Positions 1 through 5,572 of a stretch of 8,033 nt of DNA are shown here, piece by piece. Under the pieces are notes generated by a model. It was not told the DNA's origin. It saw nothing but the letters and a program-made list of their open reading frames with translations, and ran no database searches. Position 1 is the first letter of the stretch, and every line of letters starts with the position of its first letter. Origin of the DNA: Thermoproteota archaeon (GTDB lineage Archaea > Thermoproteota > Korarchaeia > Korarchaeales > Korarchaeaceae); the NCBI GenBank assembly GCA_011042755.1, contig DRBY01000053.1, positions 1-8,033 on the forward strand, read 5' to 3'. A program made the position numbers and the translations under genes.

Positions 1-181
1 CGCGTTCTATGGCAGCATCCAGAGGCAGCCTTCCGGAGACGACGTACGGCAGCGCGCAGGGGTGATAGGATGGGTATTCGTTCTTCTCTAGGACGATCAC
101 ATCAGCGTCAGGAGAATCCTTCTTCGCAACCGCCGAGGCAGTCTGCCCAGCAGTTCCGTTTCCAATAACGACTACCCTCAT
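1..181 (-). CDS. FAD/NAD(P)-dependent disulfide reductase, CoA-disulfide reductase/NADH oxidase-like (partial, N-terminus only)
   Basis: The first 60 residues of a flavoprotein are visible; the rest lies left of base 1. The ATG at 181-179 is followed by MRVVVIGNGTAGQTAS, a Rossmann beta-alpha-beta with the GxGxxG dinucleotide-binding motif (residues 7-12). An acidic residue ends the second strand (VIVLEK, Glu32), where the FAD ribose is normally bound. Next comes YPSYHPCALPYVVSG with a single Cys42. In the CoA-disulfide reductase, NADH oxidase and peroxidase group, one redox cysteine sits in a similar SFxxCxLPY context and cycles as a sulfenate or CoA mixed disulfide. The likely role is cytosolic NAD(P)H-dependent reduction of a disulfide, sulfur species or oxygen; the substrate cannot be told from this fragment. 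An AGGAG lies 5 bases before the start (minus strand, 191-187), and a TATA box is centred about 29 bases upstream. It is divergent from the PAC2 gene. Confidence 0.85.
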   Translation of the reverse strand, partial: MRVVVIGNGTAGQTASAVAKKDSPDADVIVLEKNEYPSYHPCALPYVVSGRLPLDAAIER

Positions 182-236
182 GCTGGCTCCTGAAGACTTG
201 GGATAGGTTATAAGCCCAGGCGTCACGATCAAGCTG
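182..236. promoter_or_regulatory. Divergent promoter region with one shared palindromic TATA box
   Basis: These 55 bases separate two divergent genes. The self-complementary TTATAA at 208-213 reads as a TATA box in both directions (GGTTATAAG on plus, GCTTATAACC on minus). Its centre is about 26 bases before the plus-strand ATG (237) and about 29 bases before the minus-strand ATG (181). Archaeal initiation usually falls about 25 bases downstream of the TATA centre. This predicts a leaderless PAC2 mRNA, consistent with no Shine-Dalgarno before 237, and a leaderless or few-base leader for the reductase. Purine-rich flanks on the plus side (GGGATAGG) could act as a BRE. No operator repeat was seen. 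The TATA sequence is seen directly; bidirectional use is inferred. Confidence 0.6.
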
Positions 237-1028
237 ATGCCTCACCTCGAGCTAGTGAGGATATCTAAGGCCACTCCCAGAAAGAAGCTCGTGCTGCTTC
301 AGGGAGTCCCAGGGCTAGGCCTAGTTGGCAAGATCGCAGTCCAGTATTTGATCGACCAGTTTAGCCCCCCTCTCGTGGCTAGGATTTACAGTGACTACCT
401 CCCGCTCCCAGACGGAAGCGCTGGTGTTAGGGTTGCTGACGGGGACGTCTCACCGGCGACTTACGACCTGTACCTCTTGAGTACCGATTCGGCGGAGGCT
501 GACTTCCTGCTGCTCACATCGGAGGTTCAACCAATACCGTGGGGCCAGTACAGCGTGGGTGAGCGAGTCTTAGACTTCGCCGAAGAACTCGGAGTTAGCG
601 AGGTATTGACTTTCGGAGGCTACGTCCCAGGAAGCGCCGAAGTCGAGGGCATATTCGCTTGCAGCAACGACGAAGGCCTCTGGAAGAGGCTTGAGGAGTG
701 TGGCGTTAACAGGCTTCAAGGGGGTTTCGTCACTGGGGCTGCCGGTCTGCTCGTCGGATTAGCTTACCTGAGGGGGATACCGAGCGCCTGCGTGCTTAGT
801 ACTACAGAGGGTCAGAGGCCCGATCCCAGGGCATCTAAGCGACTTATACTCCTGCTGGGCAAGATGTATGGCCTAGAGGTGAGTTTAGAGGAGTTAGATG
901 AGCTAATACGAGAGGAAGAGTCTGTTAGGACGATACTGGAAGAGAAGGCAAAGCAGGCTCTGGAAGAGAAGAGAGGGTGGGAGGAGCGGAAAGAGGAGGA
1001 AGAAGGCCCTCTGCCCTACCACCTCTGA
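237..1028 (+). CDS. PAC2-family proteasome assembly chaperone (PbaA/PbaB-like)
   Basis: A 263-residue cytosolic protein of the PAC2 family, archaeal relatives of the eukaryotic Pba1-Pba2 chaperones. Archaeal members (PbaA, PbaB) bind 20S proteasome alpha rings or assembly intermediates. Family marks are the glycine-rich LLQGVPGLGLVGK near residues 20-32 after the first strand, FGGYVPG in the middle, VTGAAGLLVG at 165-174, and IPSACVLSTTEG followed by PDPRASKRL near 199-207. Residues 215-257 are a highly charged Glu/Arg/Lys helix. The protein ends PLPYHL, close to but not a strict C-terminal HbYX proteasome-docking motif, since Tyr is third from the end. The ATG at 237 is chosen because it lies a leaderless distance from the TATA box and directly precedes the conserved N-terminal strand. 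The gene converges on hsp20 with a 4-base gap. PbaA versus PbaB cannot be decided from sequence alone. Confidence 0.88.
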   Translation: MPHLELVRISKATPRKKLVLLQGVPGLGLVGKIAVQYLIDQFSPPLVARIYSDYLPLPDGSAGVRVADGDVSPATYDLYLLSTDSAEADFLLLTSEVQPIPWGQYSVGERVLDFAEELGVSEVLTFGGYVPGSAEVEGIFACSNDEGLWKRLEECGVNRLQGGFVTGAAGLLVGLAYLRGIPSACVLSTTEGQRPDPRASKRLILLLGKMYGLEVSLEELDELIREEESVRTILEEKAKQALEEKRGWEERKEEEEGPLPYHL

Positions 1029-1032
1029 GGAG

Positions 1033-1641
1033 TCACTCTATCTTGATCTTCCTCTCGCTGAGCCTTTCTCTTCTACCCCTCTCCTTCTTAGGGAGCCTCA
1101 CCTCAAGTATCCCATTGCTGTAGGTCGCTTTGGCCGCGTCCGGGATTACCTCTACGGGCAGATCGACCGTGGCGCCGTATGGCTTGGCCTTTATGGTGAG
1201 CTTTCTCTCAGTGGCCGATACGTCAATATTCTCTTTCTTCACGCCCGGCATCTCGGCCACGACGACTATCTCATCTCCGAAGTCCATTACATCTATTACG
1301 GGCTCTCTGACAATTTCCCCAACTCTCCTCGTTGCGACTTCCTCAATCTCCCTGGCCCGCTCTTCCTCGGTCTCTCCCTCCTTGGGAGGGACGTTGCCGA
1401 AGTACCTGATGATGGGCTTGCCGTCAGGACCGATAGTCATGTAGTACCCATAGACGAATGGGCCTCTGAACTCGAATCCGCTCGGGGTTACGAACCTAGG
1501 CAGCCTCTCTTCTAGTTCCTCTAGATCTTCCATAGACATTAGTTCTTCTAACTGCTTTTCCATGTCTTCTTGAAGCTTCCTGAAGAATCTCATAACCTCT
1601 CGGAGCCACTCATCAAAGGGGTCTCCCTCGCGCCTCCTCAT
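1033..1641 (-). CDS. hsp20: Small heat shock protein, Hsp20/alpha-crystallin family, with long N-terminal extension
   Basis: A 202-residue ATP-independent holdase that should bind unfolding proteins in the cytosol as a large oligomer. The alpha-crystallin domain spans about residues 113-187: PVIDVMDFGDEIVVVAEMPG at 114-133, KLTIKA strand near 147-152, VDLPVEV near 159-165, and the hallmark GILEVRLPK at 177-185 (G-x-L motif). The C-terminal I-x-I anchor is KIKIE (Ile199, Ile201). The N-terminal extension of about 112 residues is long for the family. It comprises an acidic amphipathic helix (10-47), then GPFVYGYYMTIGPDGKP (60-76) and RYFGN, a segment I associate with a subset of archaeal Hsp20 proteins. 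The ATG at 1641 follows the rad50 stop by 9 bases, with TGAGG 7 bases before it. It is the last gene of the repair operon by spacing, but a weak separate promoter inside rad50 is possible. It overlaps no real gene. Confidence 0.93.
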   Translation of the reverse strand: MRRREGDPFDEWLREVMRFFRKLQEDMEKQLEELMSMEDLEELEERLPRFVTPSGFEFRGPFVYGYYMTIGPDGKPIIRYFGNVPPKEGETEEERAREIEEVATRRVGEIVREPVIDVMDFGDEIVVVAEMPGVKKENIDVSATERKLTIKAKPYGATVDLPVEVIPDAAKATYSNGILEVRLPKKERGRRERLSERKIKIE

Positions 1642-1648
1642 TCGATCG

Positions 1649-1653
1649 CCTCA
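1649..1653 (-). promoter_or_regulatory. Shine-Dalgarno of hsp20 embedded in the rad50 stop codon
   Basis: On the minus strand the rad50 stop TGA (1653-1651) runs into GG to give TGAGG. Seven bases follow before the hsp20 ATG (1641). The overlap of stop and ribosome binding site supports the chosen hsp20 start and suggests translational coupling to rad50. Confidence 0.6.
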
Positions 1654-4383
1654 TATGTTGGGGCGACCCCCACCATTAATCGTTTCTGGTGCCATGAGTT
1701 CCTCTACGCGGGCCAGTTTAGAGCAGCCGCCAACTCTCTCTATGCTGAAGAGGGAATCAGCGATCTCCTCAAACTCTTCTGCATGAGTGACGACTATTAC
1801 CTGAGGCAGATCTAACTCCTTGATTGCTGCAACGAGTTCTCTCCTCCTCTCGCCATCTAAGTGAACCGTTGGCTCGTCAAGCAGTATCGTCTCGAGGCTA
1901 GTGCCAGCCATAGCCTTAGCTAGGCCAAGCCTCAGAGCTAGCGCTAGCGCGACCTGCTCTCCTCCGCTCAGCTGCCTGAACGAGAACTTCTCTCCTCCAC
2001 GCAAGAGGCACACATTGTAGTCCTCGTCTAGCTCGACCCGATCAAAGTCTATCCCGAACTGGGACATCACCTCATTCACGTAGTGCTCTAGAACCGGTCT
2101 CGTAGCGTCTCTCAAAGCCCTCTGAATGCCATCCTTACCGACAGCTTTTCTGACTTTTTCGAGTGCTGATATAAAACTCTCTAGTTTCTTTTTCTCTCTG
2201 GTTAAATTCCTAAGCTTAATTTCTCTATCTCTGAGTTCCTTGAGCCTGTACTCTAATGCCTCTAGCTTCCCTCTCAAATTTGATCGCTCCGTCAGAGTTC
2301 CCTGAAGCTCTTGCCTCAGCTTCACAACAAGCCCCTCTAGTTCTGAGTAGCGATCTTCATCAAACCCAAGGGCGTCTAACCGCTCCTCCACAACAGTCAG
2401 TCTCTCCTTCAGCTCTTCTATTCTCTCTAACTCGCGATCTCTGCTCATCTTTACTTCTTGGTACCGCCTTATCACGTCTTGCAGGGACCTAAGTTTCTCT
2501 CTAGCCTCTCTAGCTAGGCCAATACTCTCCTCAAGGTCTTCTACTATGGGCCCAAGTTCATTGAGCAGGCTGCTTCTTTTTTGCCTGAGCCCTTCTATTT
2601 CAGCGGTTAGCTCTGAGATCCGCCTTAACCTCATTTCTTCTTGGGACTGGAGTGTCGCAACCTGCCTCTCGGCCCAAGCCAGCTCCTCAATCTGAGCAGC
2701 TAAGTCCTTTACCTCGTCCTCTAGCCGCTTTCTCTCGGCTAGTAGGCTTTCGGCTTGCCTGAGTTCAAATTCCAGATCCGCAACCCTCCTCTTCACATCC
2801 TCTAGCTCACGCTTGAGTTCTCCCCTCTTAGCGGCGAGAGTCGGGAGATCGATTTCAATAGCCAGCGATTCAAACTCACGGAGTGCAGACATTAGACTCT
2901 TCAACCTGTTAAGTTCTGAGGCGAGCCTAGCTAGCCTGGACTTGCTTTCAGAGATTAACTCGTCCAAGCGGTCTCTAACGAACTTAGAGCGCTCTGCGCT
3001 CAATTCTGACTGGCAAAGCGGGCAGGTGTTGGGCATAGATTGCAGGGCTTCCCTCATCTGAGTAGGGACCTTGAGTTTACCAGCCAGCTCTTTCACTTCC
3101 TCATTTATTGACGCGAGCTTAGCCTCCAAACCTCTGGCTTCCGCCAAGATTTCCATCGCCCTCTCGCAGAGGTCGTCTACGTCTCTCAGCTCAAGCTCGG
3201 GTGGAGACTTGCTCAAAAGATGCTCCAGGGTAGACTCGAGCGAGGCTAGTCTCTTCTCAAGCTCGGCGCCGGTCTCCTTAAGTCGAGTGAGCAGAGCCCT
3301 CTTCTCCTCGATCCTAGCGAGTTCAGTGTTCACGCTGCTCAGCTGAGCGGATATCAGCGAGTACTCTTCTCTCACCATTCTCAAGGACTCAACCACCCTC
3401 CTAGCTTTCGCGAGCTCCTCCTGGGCTCTCCTCAGTTCTTCCAGCTCTCTGCTCAAGGATGAGAGAGATTCATTCAGCGAGTAGAGTTCTATGAGTTTGG
3501 GCTCTAGCTCAGCTAGCTTCTCGAGTTTGTCGACCTCCGAGAGTTCTGACTCAAGCCTCTCGATATCTGACTCAGTCTCCTTGAGCTTCAGCAGAGATTT
3601 CGTCAAGTCGTCTTTTAACCTCCTCTCGAGCTCCTTGAGCTTGATGTACTCGTCTCTCTTGACTTTCAGAGATTCTAACTCAGCCTCCTTGGCTGCGAGA
3701 TCGATCTTCAGCTGATCTATCGCGGAATTCAATTCATCTAACTTGGCCTTGAGTTCGGTAGATCTCCGCATAAGCTCCTCTTTTGCCTCAACTTCCCTCC
3801 TTAGTGTTGAAATCTCACCAACCATCCTGTCTAACTTAGCCCTGAACTCTCTCAGCGCCTCTCCTAGATCTCTTTCTATTCTGTCAAACAGCTCTCCGCC
3901 GAGCAGTCGATTTATAGTCTCCTTTCTCTCCGCCGGTCTTTCACTCAGAAACCCGAGGATCTCCCCTTGTCTGACGTACATAGCTGTCACAAAGGTCTCA
4001 GGCCCTGTGCCAAGCACTCTCGCAAGCTCTCGGCTCACGTCCCTCTGGGAGGTCTGAAGGAGCTTCCATCCATCACTTAACTTGACGAACAGCCTCGCTT
4101 GAGGACCTGACTTATCCCTCCTCCTCCAAACCTTGTAGATCTTGCCCGCCTGCTTGAATTCTAGCTCCACTTCTAGGAACCCTGCGCCCCTCCTGATGAG
4201 ATCCTCCATGAATCCTCTGAAGAGTTCTGGGAAGAGTGCATAAGCGATGCCTTCCAGCAGAGAGGTCTTCCCAGCTCCATTGCGACCTATTATGGCGTTC
4301 ACACCGACATCAAAGGGGATCTCGGTCTCCTTGTGAGATCTGAAGTTCTTTAGCCTCACTCTCATTACCCTCAAGGCTTCCAC
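1651..4383 (-). CDS. rad50: DNA double-strand break repair ATPase Rad50
   Basis: A 910-residue SMC-like ATPase that partners Mre11 and tethers and gates access to DNA ends. The N-terminal half-ATPase has NFRSH (13-17), Walker A GRNGAGKTS (33-41, Lys39) and the Q-loop YVRQGEI (Gln139). Two long charged heptad-rich coiled-coil arms (about 165-445 and 465-740) flank the zinc hook CPLC (Cys454, Cys457), which lies exactly mid-protein and dimerises Rad50 through Zn. The C-terminal half has the signature LSGGEQ (805-810), Walker B TILLDEP (Asp836, Glu837), D-loop VHLD and H-loop His867. The length matches archaeal Rad50 (about 850-900). The start is uncertain: a GTG at 4383 overlaps mre11 by 13 bases, while an ATG at 4365, six codons on, gives MRVRLKNFRSH and lies 5 bases after the mre11 stop. 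The tail after residue 885 is Gly-rich and probably disordered. All motifs are intact. Confidence 0.97.
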   Translation of the reverse strand: MEALRVMRVRLKNFRSHKETEIPFDVGVNAIIGRNGAGKTSLLEGIAYALFPELFRGFMEDLIRRGAGFLEVELEFKQAGKIYKVWRRRDKSGPQARLFVKLSDGWKLLQTSQRDVSRELARVLGTGPETFVTAMYVRQGEILGFLSERPAERKETINRLLGGELFDRIERDLGEALREFRAKLDRMVGEISTLRREVEAKEELMRRSTELKAKLDELNSAIDQLKIDLAAKEAELESLKVKRDEYIKLKELERRLKDDLTKSLLKLKETESDIERLESELSEVDKLEKLAELEPKLIELYSLNESLSSLSRELEELRRAQEELAKARRVVESLRMVREEYSLISAQLSSVNTELARIEEKRALLTRLKETGAELEKRLASLESTLEHLLSKSPPELELRDVDDLCERAMEILAEARGLEAKLASINEEVKELAGKLKVPTQMREALQSMPNTCPLCQSELSAERSKFVRDRLDELISESKSRLARLASELNRLKSLMSALREFESLAIEIDLPTLAAKRGELKRELEDVKRRVADLEFELRQAESLLAERKRLEDEVKDLAAQIEELAWAERQVATLQSQEEMRLRRISELTAEIEGLRQKRSSLLNELGPIVEDLEESIGLAREAREKLRSLQDVIRRYQEVKMSRDRELERIEELKERLTVVEERLDALGFDEDRYSELEGLVVKLRQELQGTLTERSNLRGKLEALEYRLKELRDREIKLRNLTREKKKLESFISALEKVRKAVGKDGIQRALRDATRPVLEHYVNEVMSQFGIDFDRVELDEDYNVCLLRGGEKFSFRQLSGGEQVALALALRLGLAKAMAGTSLETILLDEPTVHLDGERRRELVAAIKELDLPQVIVVTHAEEFEEIADSLFSIERVGGCSKLARVEELMAPETINGGGRPNI
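1659..1672 (-). other. Small GC-rich hairpin at the rad50 3' end, ahead of hsp20
   Basis: The minus-strand RNA reads UGGGG-GUCG-CCCCA, a perfect 5-bp stem with a 4-base loop. It ends 5 bases before the rad50 stop and the overlapping hsp20 Shine-Dalgarno. It encodes part of the glycine-rich Rad50 tail (GGGRP), so it may be incidental. No U-run follows, so it is not a convincing terminator. Confidence 0.3.
1675..1686 (-). promoter_or_regulatory. Possible weak internal promoter for hsp20 (BRE/TATA-like)
   Basis: The minus strand reads GAAACGATTAAT: a purine/A-rich BRE-like GAAAC followed by the AT-rich core ATTAAT. The core centre is about 36 bases before the hsp20 ATG, which would place initiation about 10 bases upstream of the start, with part of the Shine-Dalgarno in the leader. 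The core deviates from a good archaeal TATA box and lies in rad50 coding sequence, so this is only a candidate. Confidence 0.22.
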
Positions 4384-4401
4384 CTCTGGTAAATTCTCTC
4401 C
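4363..4401 (-). promoter_or_regulatory. mre11/rad50 junction: two competing rad50 starts
   Basis: Two rad50 starts are possible here. GTG at 4383 has GGAGAG (4401-4396) 12 bases upstream, rather far. ATG at 4365 follows TGAGGG, formed by the mre11 stop (4373-4371), with only 2 intervening bases, which is close. GAGGTG at 4386-4381 is a strong Shine-Dalgarno match but lies 15 bases before the ATG and overlaps the GTG itself. Family alignment of the NFRSH strand tolerates either start, since only six residues differ. Confidence 0.5.
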
Positions 4402-5561
4402 AGTTCTCTGGCGAGATCTCTACCGCCCTTCCCCTCTGTGTAGAGCCTGTAGATCTCGAGGGCCAACAGCCGAACCTTCTCGTCTGGGAGAAGGTCTTCG
4501 AATACCTCTTCTACGTTGACTATGGGCTTGGAGAGAACATCTTCCCTCTCTCCTCGCTCCAGCGAGCGGTACCGAACGAATACCCTCAGAACCCTCTCAG
4601 ATAGAGCGTCTTGGAGGGCTCTCTGCAGGTTCTTGGCGGCTTCTGGGCCAAGCTTCCTCGACGCCAGCGATACCCTCACGACCGGAGGCTTTGACCAATT
4701 TCCCCTCAGCACCTCGGACTCTATCTTGGCTTGCAGATCCTCAAGTTCTCTTTCTGTATTCACTGTTCTCCTGTAGGTCAAGAACGGTCTAACAGACTTC
4801 AGGCTCACGGGAGATATGAGGGCCTCGTCGCCCTCAAGCTCTACGACGTAGAACCCCTTCCCATAGAGCGCCAGCTTGTCCGCTTCCCTCTCCTCTACGA
4901 TCTCAGTAGATCCCGCGTAGGCCAGAGCCCTCCTCTGCCTCTGCTCGTTTGCGAAGTTCCTGTCGTGGACGTGCCCCATAGCGTAGTAGCTGAACGCAAG
5001 CCTGTCCAGAATACTCCTGCTGAGTTCCGACTTCTGAGGTGGCACCAGCGGGTGCACTGCCTGGTGTAGGATCGCGATGATTCCCTCCTTACCACGCTCT
5101 CTGGCCCTCTTTGCGACTCTCTCCAGGGCGGACTTCAGCGTGGCGGCCTCCTGGCGGGGAGTGTAGGGGAGGCCGACGATGACTAACCCATCAACGAGCT
5201 CAAGGGGCCGAGAGTACCTCAGGTTCACGAAGGATCCCGCCATTGCCTCTTCAAAGAGAGGCAGGGGCGAGGCCCTCCCACCCCCGGGGAGGGGACCTAA
5301 ATCGTGATTCCCGGCCACGGCGTATATTCGAATGCCAGCCTCGACGATCCTCCTGAGCCCTACAAACGCCGACACAAGCGTGGTGGGCGAAGGTCTGTAG
5401 GAGTCGAAGAGGTCTCCCGAGAAAGCCACGAACTCAGGGTTGGCTGCCACGATTCTGTCAACGGCCTCGTTAAATGCGTCTAGGAAGTCTCTCTCCCGCT
5501 CCTCTAAGCCATACTGCCTCCTGCCGAGGTGGGAGTCTGCCATGTGAACGAACCTAACCAA
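4371..5561 (-). CDS. mre11: DNA double-strand break repair nuclease Mre11
   Basis: A 396-residue Mn-dependent 3'-5' exonuclease and ssDNA endonuclease that forms the core complex with Rad50. All phosphodiesterase motifs are present: ADSHLG (Asp9, His11), SGDLFDS (Asp50), AGNHDLG (Asn85, His86, Asp87), ILHQAVH (His166) and MGHVHD (His197, His199). The capping domain follows (about 230-320, with FLTYRRTVNTERELEDL near its start). The end, VNVEEVFEDLLPDEKVRLL to about 396, fits the helical Rad50-binding region. The start is a TTG at 5561, giving MVRFVHMADSHLG. It is preferred because it has the expected few residues before the first motif, and GGTGA (5572-5568) lies 6 bases upstream across the herA stop. 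The internal ATG at residue 7 would clip the first strand. It overlaps or nearly abuts rad50, and length and order are typical of archaea. Confidence 0.96.
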   Translation of the reverse strand: MVRFVHMADSHLGRRQYGLEERERDFLDAFNEAVDRIVAANPEFVAFSGDLFDSYRPSPTTLVSAFVGLRRIVEAGIRIYAVAGNHDLGPLPGGGRASPLPLFEEAMAGSFVNLRYSRPLELVDGLVIVGLPYTPRQEAATLKSALERVAKRARERGKEGIIAILHQAVHPLVPPQKSELSRSILDRLAFSYYAMGHVHDRNFANEQRQRRALAYAGSTEIVEEREADKLALYGKGFYVVELEGDEALISPVSLKSVRPFLTYRRTVNTERELEDLQAKIESEVLRGNWSKPPVVRVSLASRKLGPEAAKNLQRALQDALSERVLRVFVRYRSLERGEREDVLSKPIVNVEEVFEDLLPDEKVRLLALEIYRLYTEGKGGRDLARELERIYQRWKP

Positions 5562-5572
5562 GTCCCCTCACC
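5562..5572 (-). promoter_or_regulatory. Shine-Dalgarno of mre11 overlapping the herA stop
   Basis: The minus strand reads GGTGAGGGGAC followed by TTG. GGTGAGG is a near-perfect archaeal Shine-Dalgarno that contains the herA TGA stop (5570-5568). Its GGTGA core ends 6 bases before the TTG at 5561. This decides the non-ATG start of mre11 and implies coupled translation. Confidence 0.7.

Noticed and set aside
314..323. 10-bp palindrome CTAGGCCTAG in the PAC2 gene
   Set aside because: It is explained by the GLGLVG-encoding codons of a conserved motif; no second copy was seen.
1130..1444. Plus-strand 104-codon open frame opposite hsp20
   Set aside because: It is Thr/Ser-rich antisense of the alpha-crystallin domain, with no ribosome binding site and no similarity recognised.
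1937..1948. 12-bp perfect palindrome GCTAGCGCTAGC
   Set aside because: It falls in rad50 where the protein reads ALALAL right after the signature motif; alternating GCG/CTA codons produce the symmetry, so no regulatory role is needed.
3022..3024. CPLC as a sign of an inserted zinc-finger gene
   Set aside because: The CxxC lies at the exact middle of Rad50 between two coiled coils, which is the normal zinc hook.
2813..4057. Several Ser/Leu-rich plus-strand open frames opposite rad50
   Set aside because: They are antisense shadows of a Glu/Leu/Arg-rich coiled coil, whose complement reads as Ser/Leu. They have no ribosome sites, no promoters and no recognisable domain.
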